The notes under the pieces are model-generated. The model saw only the letters and a program-made list of their open reading frames with translations, made no database searches and had not been told where the DNA came from. The position numbers and the translations under genes were made by a program. Shown here piece after piece: positions 11,043-22,063 of a DNA stretch of 64,000 bases (the first letter of the stretch is position 1; the number at the start of each line of letters is the position of its first letter). The DNA is taken from positions 24,706,470 to 24,770,469 of the forward strand of contig NC_060238.1 of the NCBI RefSeq assembly GCF_021155775.2, read 5' to 3'. Source of the stretch: Neodiprion pinetum. Its lineage: Eukaryota; Arthropoda; Insecta; Hymenoptera; Diprionidae.

Positions 11043-11344
11043 TGTAAGCTTGGGTACGTCACCAAGCTACGTAGCGCCGCGCGTTGGCTCATGCGCAAAG
11101 AGTCAGTATGAAAGATGACTCCGAGCTACGAGCACTAATGACAATACAAAAGTCATAACAAAGGTTTGCTATCGGCAACTGTATTGATTCAGGTTAGTTT
11201 GTAAGTGTGTGCGATTAATGTAAATAACTTATCGTTTTGTTAACTCTTGTAAATATTTGATATTTCAGTTGTTTACTACATCATACAAGTGTTGATTAAT
11301 AACCTCAAATCCACTCCATCAAAGTTCCTTGTCTGTCGCTTACA
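11043..11344 (+). repeat. 3' LTR
   Basis: 302 bp, same as the 5' LTR at 6679-6980. It ends GCTTACA and is followed by TAAATAAA, the target duplication. Confidence 0.95.
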
Positions 11345-11799
11345 TAAATAAAAAAAAAACCACACATTCCTTCGACGATTTTCCGTTACGAAAGAGAAGC
11401 GATGCAAGGTAGAAATTTGAATAATTTCCGTTCGCATGTTTGTTCAATGTAGGAAGAAAAATGGCGAGTTTACTCGGTCGGTAAAGGTAGGACTGCCACG
11501 TGACCTTAAAGGCGTGCGTGTGTCTCTCTATCACTGGGTTCAAACGACAGGTGAATGACCACTATACTGAGGATCCTAGTTACGCTCACTCGCTCGCTCG
11601 CTTGCTTCGGGCTAGCAAAGCTTCTTTATCCTACTTATAAACTATCCTACCTGTACCGATGATCGGAGGAAGAGGAAGAAGGGAGGGATCGAAACGAACG
11701 TACGGTATAACGAGTGTAAACAAGGTGTAATTTGTGGGCGGCAGGTGCGTCGACACCGTTTCTCTTACACGCTCTTTTTCTTTTCCTTTTTTTTATTAC

Positions 11800-11833
<34 letters not shown>

Positions 11834-12304
11834 CCCCCCTTTTGTTCTTTTAATTTATTATTACTCATCTTCCAATTTTTCTCTTGTCAAGTATCAACAC
11901 ACAAATTAAGATCTTGGAAGGAAGAGATTCATTACCGGATTATACGTTATAATATCAGATAAATTTATTATACTCGTACAAAGTTTTATTAGCCACAAAT
12001 TTGTAACATATCTTTTTTAGGTTGTCATTAATATATTGAAGGTATAACACTGTGAAGAATTTGGTAAAATTATTGCTTTCATGAGATTTTGTTAATTTAA
12101 CATACTCACTTACTTCTTGTAATAATTATATATATATATACTGATGGATAAAATTTTATTTTTGATTGATTGTTTTTCTGTTTGTTATCGATAAACTCGA
12201 GAACCAGTGTGCCGATTTATATTAAACTTGCGCCAAATTAGTCCTTAGGTCTGCCCGAGTAATATGAGCTGTATGTTATGCAGGATAGATCCGATTATGT
12301 TATA

Positions 12305-12703
12305 CCGGGAGAATCTCTTGAAACTTGAAAATCAACCGCGCACGCGCGAGTTTTATCGGCAGTTCGCGCAGGCTGGCCAACCCGAGTTTCAGCCGTCGAA
12401 CTGTTTCCGCCGGCGGTGTGGTTGATACGAATTTTCGAGGTTAGAATCTCGAATAATCGAGGCAGCGACTCGGAAAGGTTTTCGAAGCATTTGTTGTCGG
12501 GCCGGAAAGTTGATTCTTCAAAGAACGATCGGAATTTAATGCTTTATACGCTCTTTGAAAATTCAAACGTAGACATTTTGCGTAGGTTGGCCCGCCTGCG
12601 TCGCAGCCAAGAATGTCGCTGCGGGGAAGATTTCGCCGACCAATGAGATTTAATTATTTGGCGCATGCGCGGTTCGTTTTCAAGTTTCAAGAGATTCTCC
12701 CGG
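12305..12703 (+). mobile_element. 399-bp MITE-like element, copy A
   Basis: It begins CCGGGAGAATCTCTTGAAAC and ends with nearly the reverse complement, giving imperfect terminal inverted repeats of about 40 bp (each arm continues into an AACCGCGC...GCGC block). Flanks read TA on both sides, a possible TA target duplication, although the surrounding TGTTATA/TATAACA is itself symmetric. The interior is non-coding. The second copy at 18570-18968 is also exactly 399 bp and lies in the opposite orientation, at roughly 97% identity by eye. No transposase is present, so it would be non-autonomous. Confidence 0.8.
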
Positions 12704-13659
12704 TATAACAGATCAGGTACGGCAGGGTTCGACCGTCAGGGCAGCGAGCAATAAACAAGCACGCGGATCCATTCATCGTCATCGTCATCGTCATCACGGC
12801 CACTTCGCTCTCTCGTACAATTTTCTCTCCACGCGTCGTCTTTCTGCCGCTGCAACCGGCGGCACCGTTTATAATTAGATGAACGGAAACTCAGGCAAGG
12901 TCGCGATGATGATGCGCGTTTAGACGTGAGGATGAGTAAACGGGCTTGAGATCGAATCAAGATTTACAATCAGTTACGTGTCGTACTTTAGTTATTTGGC
13001 AGAGAAGTGTTTTACACCATATATTATATATGCAATGTAATATGTACATGTGTATAAATATGCAGGGGAGAACGAAGAAGGAAGGAGGAATAATTGAAAC
13101 ATTAATTATAGCCATCCAAAAATAAACACTTGTGTTTACCAATCCGGTACTAATATATATATATATATTACCTATATTTTTACGACACGAAAGTCAAATT
13201 ATATAATTATCATCATCTTGCAATTATCTGCATTTGTCAAATTATTATTGTTGTTTTTGTTATTATTACGCATATGTATATTACTGTATGCAGTCTAAAC
13301 AAATTACTATCAAATTTTCACAGCGTCTGTGAATAATATATTATATGTAGGTAAATATCGTATAAGCAGTTTTATCGACACTGTCAAGAAAATCATAAAC
13401 AAACCGATTCTTTGGAACCGAGAAAATCTTGAAGTGGCATACATTTTTTATTTTTTTGTGCCAGGGTCAATATTTCTTCAAAAAATTCTTTTTGCAGTCT
13501 TTTTTTTATTCTTCCTTTCAATTGTATTAAATACTCTAATGTAGTGAAGAAAAAATTGTATTATTGGTGCACCGATTCTCTAAATTGAGATACAAATATT
13601 ATTGTTATTATTGTTGTTGTTATTTTCGTGACAACTTTGAGAATTTTTTTGAGTGCGGC

Positions 13660-13679
13660 GGGGGGGGGGGGGGGGGGGG
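13660..13679. repeat. Poly-G tract, 20 G
   Basis: Twenty consecutive G on the + strand, unusual in this AT-rich DNA and able to form a G-quadruplex. Length may be affected by sequencing error. Confidence 0.85.
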
Positions 13680-14263
13680 TTGGTATTTCGTAATGAAATT
13701 ATTAGTTATTTAATATTTCACAACGTCTCTCTTTGGCAGTTATAAATTTTCTTTTCTCTTCATTTATCTTCTTCTTCTTTCGTTTCATTTCATTCCCTCT
13801 TTCTTTTCTTTTTTTACTCTCCGTCTCTCTTTCAACATTCCAACGACAATAACTTGAATAAAACCTCTCGCATTATAGCAATAATTTAAGTTTCCTCCTT
13901 AAATTTTTCCACCCCGTTATTCGTCATGTGAAAACTTTCGTGTACGTTGCATGTATATTGCAGATACACGTATGATGTTACATATATATGTATATATATA
14001 TACATACCTATATATTTAATCGAAAATTATGTGCAGAGACAAAAGATAGAAAAGAAATAAAAATGCAAGTTTCTGGTATTGCATACAGTATTTATAGTGA
14101 TAGAATAATAATAACCGAGAAGGCGACGACAGTTTACGTTGTTCAACACAAACAAAAAACCAATTGCCTATTTTTCTTATCTCTCGCACGTAGTGCATTT
14201 TACATGTAACGCACAAATAACGGTGTCACTTTGAAAATATCCGAGTCATTCGCTATACTTATC

Positions 14264-14268
<5 letters not shown>

Positions 14269-14332
<64 letters not shown>
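14269..14332. repeat. (TA)n tract, about 32 units
   Basis: A pure alternating AT tract, self-complementary and able to form a cruciform. Confidence 0.95.
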
Positions 14333-14336
<4 letters not shown>

Positions 14337-14655
14337 GCTGTTCCACCACCACTACACGTTGGAAGAATCGGGGGCGAAGAAGGGTGAGAGAGTTGGGCTT
14401 GGCTTCGCCCTAGCGATCAATACTTAAAGAAGATAGCCGCAGCTTCCTAATTACCCTTCCCCTAGTTTTTCGCATTTCTTTCTTTTTTTTTTTTTTGTAT
14501 TCCTGTTTTCTATTTTTCCATATTTCTTTTTTCATCCACAACTCATCTTCATATGCGAATTTTCATCGTTTCGAGCTGGGGAGGGAATTCTGGACCAAAA
14601 GACTCTTCGTACCAATGAATTAATGTCGCAGGATTTTTTCAACTTTTCAATTTTT

Positions 14656-14977
14656 TCAATCACATTTCAGATTCTCAATCATTGACACCGAAAAATTATA
14701 ATTTATGTAAACCATGTGGACGTGTAGAGGGGTAACCTTATCGGTAATGAATTATTCCTTCAATCTCCGCGATTCTTTTCAATTAACTTGTTTCTAGCAA
14801 CAATAATTTACACGATATCGCAACAATTACTCCCGAGTATTGAAAACTTATCAGTATACTATCAGATATAACGAAAAACCGCAAGGAAATATGTTTTCAA
14901 AATTGTCTAAATGTACAAAAAAAGTTGGTTAAACTATATGTGGTAAGGATACTTACCACTATGACTCAAAGGTTTAA
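14656..14977 (-). repeat. Dispersed repeat with TTAA-CCCTTTGAGTC end, copy A
   Basis: Read on the minus strand, this starts near TTTAAACCTTTGAGTCA followed by a GGTAAG...CTTACC hairpin, and continues for about 320 bp in parallel with 19828-20160 at roughly 80% identity by eye. A TTAA next to a CCYTTTGAGTC terminus is reminiscent of piggyBac-type ends. That is an inference; the other terminus is not clear and no transposase is seen. Confidence 0.6.
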
Positions 14978-17900
14978 ATATTTTAAAAAAAGTTTCCGCG
15001 GTTTGAGGCTAAATTTTTTTATAAATCCGAACGAATGCGTTCTCGAGGAACGATTTTTCTTCCCTTCCGTCAACGAAAAGAGAAAGAGAGAGATAAAAAA
15101 TGTGTCACTAGTCCAGTGTCAGTCAAGAGGAGAACCTTATACTCTCCACCAGGTATTGATTCCCATTTGGCCACACATATCGTATCCACTACTGCCTTTT
15201 CATACCGTTCCTCCTCCTCCTCCTCCTCCTCCTCTTTCTCTCTTCCTCCTTCTCGTTTTTCACAAATCGGTGCTACAAAGAGTGAAAAATTTATTCTTGA
15301 ACCATGTTTTCAGGGATTTATGGGTAGTACGATCGGTTCAAAAATTTCATTCAATCGAAACTCCCATTTAGGCCAATCGAGTTGAATTATGTAACTTGAA
15401 AAGTTTCTGAGACGTAGTCAAAAAAAATATATATATTTTTCTATCGACTGTAATTTATATCCTATTATTGACAATATTGTCAGTGAAAAATCATATTATC
15501 CTATTATTTTTTTTTTTTTCCCCCTCTTTTTCGTCCAAAAATTATCACGCATAATTTCATTGCAAAATAATTAATTTTCTCCAAATCGTATACTTGAGAA
15601 TTTTTTAATTTTCTTTGTTTTTTTTCTTTTCTCTCAAACTCGACCGTGGTAGAAAAAAAAACCATTCGAAAATCTAACTCATTGACGCAATTAGTGCGAA
15701 ACGATTTACTTACGAAAAATATACATATATATATATATATATAATAACGATTTCTCTAATGAAACATTCAAAATTTGGTGTTTTAAATTTTTTTTTCACG
15801 TATCACGTGGACTTCTATTATTATTATTATTTATTTAATTATCATTCAGCGTTCAATTTCATTTCCCTCAGATTCAGATTTTTTTCTAAATTGTTGCGAA
15901 ATATCTCATCCTTACGGTTAAGCGTTTCTCTAATATTTTTTCGACTTCCTCAAGGTATAGCAAGGAACGTTGATCAGAATTTTTTTTTTTTTTTTTTCTT
16001 TCGCGTAAAATAACGAAAGCAACACTTATTTTAACCGAGTTTATCGTTGACGTGAATGATTAATTTATCGCCAAAGCATGAAACAATAAACCGAGTTCCG
16101 TTGCGTGCATTTCTTTTTTTCAAACTAATCTAACGCCCGGATAAGTAAACAGACCGTATACATTAGTTTGCTTAATGTATCAACGAATCTTGGATTACAG
16201 GTTAAAATTACTGGCATCTGGTTGTCACGAGGACTCTGTAGAGTATTGGTATTGTAATTTGAAAGGCAAAATAAAAAATGAGAAAAAAAAAAACGGAGAG
16301 ACGAAAGTCCGCGTGCTGTGATTTTGAGGTAGGGGTTTTCTATCACCGTATGCACACTTTGTTTTACAATATCGATTACAACGATCGATGAAAATAGTAC
16401 GCCGATAATCAGGTTACGGTTCGACGCTGCTAGGGACGAGGCGACGGCTTCTAATTTAATTCACGAACGTTGAAATACAGTGCTGCGATATGTTGTTTTT
16501 ATCCTTGGCGTTATAATGTCACGTATAATGTATCAGCAATGTGTGTGTGTGTGTATATTATGAAACATTGTATCGCAGATTTGCTATTGTTTTTAGTTTA
16601 TTGTTAGAAAAAAATCGAAAACAGACATCGTGTCGATTAATTATACCGTTTGTTATTTAAACGATAGCGATTCGAAGGAAACCAGAACAACCAGATGTTC
16701 CTGACAGTAGCGTAATTTGATGATGATATAATACAACAGTTGTGTAAATTTTTATTTATTTTATTTTTTTTTTTTTTTCACTACTTTAAATTTATTTCGC
16801 ACCGCAGTAAATTGAACCGGTTTTCAATATCGTTTAAAAATAACACGCGGCACCCGTAAGACTGAAAAATAATCTTATTTTCTGTATCGAGTAAAAAATG
16901 AAATTTTGTCATAAATATTTGATGAATTTTGTGAAGGAGGAATTTCGTTGTTGAATTTGAACTTCAACTATCGACAGTAAAATTGAAAAATTCTACGTCA
17001 CCGTTTTTTTTTTTTTTTGTCGTCAATCAAATTTAAAAGTAATGTTTCCAATTTTTTTTTTTTGACTTTCTTTTGGCTTTTCTGGTCTTTTACGATTGAT
17101 ACAGCAATAAGCGCGAATCGATTTTGCCGAAAAAAGTAGCTACACTTTTATTTCCTACAAGCGTAGATCACGTTGTTATACATATTAGAGTGAACTATTA
17201 TCACGATTTGCTTTTATAATACGTATACTGTATATACATATACATGTATAATATGTCTGTAATGACCGGGTCAGGCTAAATTATCGAGTGAACGAATTCG
17301 TTCTAGTTGCAGTTCAGAGTTGAAGAGGTCAGCGACCAAAATCTCGATCTTTTTATTCTCTGGCTCTTCCTTGCTGTTCCATTGCATACCTACTTCATCC
17401 ATATACATAGACTATATACACACACACATATATATATATATATGTGTGTAGGTGTGCGTGCATGATTTAATTCCGTACGATCAGTGTATACGTTGTTTTC
17501 TCTTAAGTATCTAATGTATTGTACAAACGATATATTTTCTTTTTCCTTGTCTTTTCCCTTCCAGCTTTCTTTCTTTCTTTCTTTCTTTCCTTTTTTTTTT
17601 TCTTTAAATTGCGAGAAGAATGTATTATTATTATCCTAGATCGATCGTACGAATCAGATAGCAGATGTTTTTTTACACGCGATTGACAATCGATTAATAT
17701 ATAATCAGATTCATTAATAAACGGCACGCCTGTATAACTATTCAATACGACATTGTACCTTTCTCGTTTACATTCCGTCATTCCGTACCATTAAACATTT
17801 ATCCACTATGCGGATAACATTAGGTGTAGAAATTAGCGCTAAGTACGTCGCGTTTGTGTAACATGTGTGTCCTCTACGTAATCGTTGTATTACACCTGGA

Positions 17901-18531
17901 CTAGCGAAACTAAACTCTAGAAATAGAGAGCGTGAGAGAGTGAGAGAGAGAGAAAGGAACATAGGTATAAATATATAAAGAAATGTGCATTTATATGTTT
18001 ATGTACTGGGATGGTTTTTTTATTGTTGTTTTTTTTTTTCTTCTTAATCGTACCCTTCGAGAAGTTGGTTTTTAGCCTCAAACGAAGCCTCGTGAAATAT
18101 ACATTATATGTATTTCATAATTATCATATTTCGACAATTAATTTTAATTCCTATATAAATCGGCCTAATTATTATTCTAATTAATTTAACTGTTGCAAAA
18201 CTGTTTTCACGCCCTTACACACGCGTACGCAACCACGTGTACGTACACACACTTGTATGCTTGCATAGTTGCAGCGAACGAACGAACGGCGATCGCGTGC
18301 GATTTTCTTTGCACAGTTTCAGGTTTGCTTTTACTTTTGCCGTTACTAGGTCGTTCATCTACGAGTATACTTTACTGCATGCAGTACTGTATAATATGTA
18401 CTAACGCGTAACGTAATCTTCGTGTCAGGACGAGAAGATAAACCGCATGATATTAATATTGTTGTTATTATTATTAATAATACAGGTTTAAATATCTTGA
18501 CGTATTTTCGATCTTTGCTATTTCTCACACG

Positions 18532-18567
<36 letters not shown>

Positions 18568-18569
18568 AA

Positions 18570-18968
18570 CCGGGAGAATCTCTTGAAAATTGAAAACGAA
18601 CCGCGCATGCGCCAAATAATTAAATCTCATTGGTCGGCGAAATCTTCCCCGCAGCGACATTCTTGGCTGCGACGCAGGCGGGCCAACCTACGCAAAATGT
18701 CTACGTTTGAATTTTCAAAGAGCGTATAAAGCATTAAATTCCGATCGTTCTTTGAAGAATCAACTTTCCGGCCCGACAACAAATGCTTCGAAAACCTTTC
18801 CGAGTCGCTACCTCAATTATTCGAGATTCTAACCTCGAAAATTCGTATCAACCACATCGCCGGCGGAAACAGTTCGACGGCTGAAACTCGGGTTGGCCAG
18901 CCTGCGCGAACTGCCGATAAAACTCGCGCGTGCGCGGTTGATTTTCAAGTTTCAAGAGATTGTCCCGG
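18570..18968 (-). mobile_element. 399-bp MITE-like element, copy B (inverted)
   Basis: Reverse-complement partner of 12305-12703 with the same length and the same imperfect terminal inverted repeats. A few substitutions occur, for example GTCCCGG instead of CTCCCGG at one end. The left flank is the end of a GT microsatellite. The two copies are 5.9 kb apart. Confidence 0.8.
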
Positions 18969-19827
18969 TAAATATGCAATATATTTGCAGTGTGTGTTTA
19001 TTCTACAAATGTATGTGTTATATATATATATGCCTATAATTCGGCCGATTCTCCCTCTTTCTCTTTATCTCTCTCTTTTATACGGTATCATCGTTCTCAC
19101 GTGGTCCTTGACCCCGGCTGCAAGGGAGAACCCTCCAGACTTGTATTGCGCGATTAATTTCATTAATCGACTGATTTATTTGTCGTGCTACATATATATG
19201 TGTGTCTATATACACACACACCGTAAACCGTAATGCAGACCACGAAAAAAAGACGGACGAATAATTTGAAGGGATGGTGAAAAGAATTTTGGAACAAGAA
19301 TATTGCATGTAATGAAATAGTCGTAAGAAAGAGGTAATGAAAAAGGATTTTTCTTTTTTATTTTTGCCATAAATATACAGTTGAAAATTAGATTTGTTCA
19401 TTTCGGAACTGAACAATCATCGCAAGTCATTATTATTAATATTTTTTATTTTTTTGTTTCTTTGATCCAACTCTTGTACCAAGCAGTTTAATTCTCGTTG
19501 ATTTATTACATGTGCGGCAGTTTTAAACCGTCCGAAGGCTTGGAATAATTCCACTTAAAACGGGAAAGGTATATATATACATATATATGTACGAAAGTAA
19601 ATAATATATATACAAACTCTGTTGATGTGTGATATATGTTTTTAATTAACTTGCTTGTTATTCATCTTTACTTTCCTCGTGTATTACCGCGAAGCTTTAA
19701 GAGGAATTTTTATTAAATTGCCTTTTGATTATAAAATTACTTAAAGATCGAATAATGTAATCTAACATTCGGATTGGATAAAAATATATAAAACTTTGAC
19801 CACCCGGCAAATAGAGAACAAAAGAGT

Positions 19828-20160
19828 TTAACCCTTTGAGTCATGGTGGTAAGATTTCTTACCACCTATTTTGTATCCTTTTTTTTTTTTTTTTCTTGTA
19901 TATTTACAGAATTTTGATAGCATATTTATTTGCGGTTTCTTGCTATTTCTGATAGTATACTAACGAGTTTTCAATACTCGAGAGTAATTATTGCGATATG
20001 ATGTAAATTATTATTGTTGGAAACATATTGATTGAAAAAAAAATTGTAAAAACTGAAGGAATAATTTATTTCCGATAAAGTTACTCCTCTACACGTGTAC
20101 ATGGTTTACATAAATTATAAGTTTTCGGGGTCACTGATTAAGAATCTGAAATCTAATTTC
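19828..20160 (+). repeat. Dispersed repeat with TTAA-CCCTTTGAGTC end, copy B
   Basis: It starts TTAACCCTTTGAGTCATGGT, followed by a short hairpin of GGTAAG and CTTACC. About 330 bp match the minus strand of 14656-14977. The right end runs into the foldback repeat at 20142-20431, so the two may be parts of one composite element. Confidence 0.6.
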
Positions 20161-20431
20161 CAAAATTCAAGATGGTGGATCCAACATGGCGAACGAAAAT
20201 TTCAAACTCGATCGAATCCGGAGAAAAAACTCTGTCCAGGAGTTTTCGGGGTCGCTAATTACGAATTTGAAATCGGATTTTGAAAAATCAGTACGGCGAA
20301 TCCAATCAGCGACCCCGAAAACTCCTGAATGAAGTTTTCTTTTTTTTTTTCACCGTATTAGATCAAATTTGATATTTTCGTCCGCCATATTGGATCCACC
20401 ATCTTGAATTTTCAATATCTGATTTCAGATT
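20142..20431. repeat. Foldback (palindromic) repeat
   Basis: The left arm contains GAATCTGAAATC, then CAAGATGGTGGATCCAACAT; the right arm contains their reverse complements with a few changes. The middle holds GTTTTCGGGGTCGCT in both directions, so the arms pair over most of about 290 bp. No coding potential. It resembles a miniature foldback transposon. Confidence 0.7.
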
Positions 20432-22063
20432 CGTATCTTGTTTTAAAGATTGACTCAGCACAATAATTTGTGCCTCAAAGAATTAAATAAAATGATATAA
20501 AATCCAGAGTAAAGAATATTTTGTTTGCATCAGCGATATTATATCCATACATACATTTTATGGTATGTATGTAACGTTAATAACTCGTCGTCGCGTTTGC
20601 CTTTACGAAATTGAATATCTCTTCATTGCTCGCGAAGCGGAAATTTTATTCTAAAGTTCCCAATATAGCTGTATAATAACTGTGCGGTATATTATAGGTA
20701 TATAGAAAAGAAGCAAAATAATCATCCTCCTTTTCTGAAGTCGGGCAAAAAGGGAGCGTTTTGAAAAAAAATTTTCTCCCACACTTAAGCTTACAATTAG
20801 AAGTTTCTCGTCCCATTTCTTTTTTTTTTTTTTGTTTTTCTTTTTGTTTTTCTTACCTGTCTTTACTTGATAAATCCCTAAAAATCTTTTCCCATAATTA
20901 GGTACACACGTGTTAGCAATTTGTCTTCTTTCATACCGTGTATATGTATATATATATATATATATATATAATGTAATATGTATATCAAATGATGCAACGA
21001 AGACCAAAAAAAATGTTCCAATATATTAACGCGCTATAATAAATATGTAAGATCTTGTGTTTAATATCGTACCCGTTGTTAATCATATATACCTGACGAA
21101 CAAAAAATGAAATATTCAAATTCCGCCTGTCGCGGTTTAAAAACTTGAAATGAAATGAAAAATTAAAGAAAGAAGGAAGAAAAAAAAAAAACTTGAAAAA
21201 TTTGAAAAACTTGAAAATACAAGCGACATTTTCGCCGATCGATTGTGCGTTGCAGATCGTAATATACTTATAACGTTTTAACACGCAACTGCAATTCCGA
21301 CATTTAATTAATCGATACAATGCATTTAGTCGGCACCTCCCTTCATGTTTGCTTATATACGTACACATTTATATTATACATACGTGCAGGCATGCATTAT
21401 GCAGCGATCTGACGTCATATGTCACACTTTGTACATACGTACGAATACATATATATATGTCTGTATATACTCTTATTTACGCGTCTCGTGTCAATCACGA
21501 TTCTAATAACGGTCTAGCCGCGTAGGTAATTAAATTTGAGGTTGACGGTGTAAATGCAATATATATATATACATACATGTATACATATGCACACTATAAA
21601 CTTGGTAATCTCATCGTTTCCGGAGCTCCTGATTTTCTCGATTGCGCGAGAGGGAAAAGTCGAGAAGAATTTGCGAATTTTTCTTTTTTTACAACATTAA
21701 TCAAGGTTGATCGTGATAGATTGCAATTTTTGCGATATTGAATTTATGGGTAACATTTTCTAGCTTTACAATGAAATTGCAAATTTAGGAAAATCGAAAT
21801 CAGCGTCGAGTTCGCAAAATTTTTTATGAAGATATTTTTCAATACTCATTTGTGACGATCAGTAATGAATTAAAATAAATTTTTGTCGCTTCGTGATAAC
21901 AATTTATCATAAAAATTCGTACACAGTTGTTGCATGATCGTTATGATCCGCATACGTTATACATGTATCGACGTTAAGAACCTGAAACTCATTTATATGT
22001 CTCTTGTTATCTATTCATCGATACCGTGCAAGATCGTTCCTTATACTGAATACTTTTTTACAG

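Larger units (their letters stand above)
6679..11344 (+). mobile_element. Full-length Ty3/gypsy LTR retrotransposon, no env
   Basis: A 4666-bp element bounded by two 302-bp LTRs that look identical base for base. The LTRs begin TGTAAGC and end GCTTACA, a perfect 7-bp terminal inverted repeat of the TG...CA type. It is flanked on both sides by TAAA (also readable as TAAATAAA because the target is repetitive), consistent with the 4-6-bp target duplication of gypsy elements. Order inside: gag, protease, reverse transcriptase, RNase H, integrase, polypurine tract. That domain order (integrase after RNase H) is Ty3/gypsy, not copia. No third open frame is present, so there is no env. Uninterrupted frames and matching LTRs indicate a young, possibly active copy. 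Confidence 0.95.
11345..22063. other. Gene-poor stretch with transposon-like repeats
   Basis: No exon with recognisable protein similarity is visible on either strand. The segment carries a CT tract (about 11803-11830), a poly-G tract, a long TA tract, a GT tract (about 18535-18564), poly-T tracts, two copies of a 399-bp MITE-like element in opposite orientation, two copies of a second repeat in opposite orientation, and a foldback repeat. It may be an intron or upstream region of lap. I searched by eye for the conserved lap N-terminal exon and did not find it. Confidence 0.5.

Noticed and set aside
12416..12646. 76-codon frame inside the 399-bp element
   Set aside because: Lies within a non-coding MITE-like repeat; it is not preserved as a protein in the second copy.
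1..22063. N-terminal coding exon of lap
   Set aside because: Scanned by eye for the conserved lysine-rich ANTH start and its flanking residues; no match found on the + strand.
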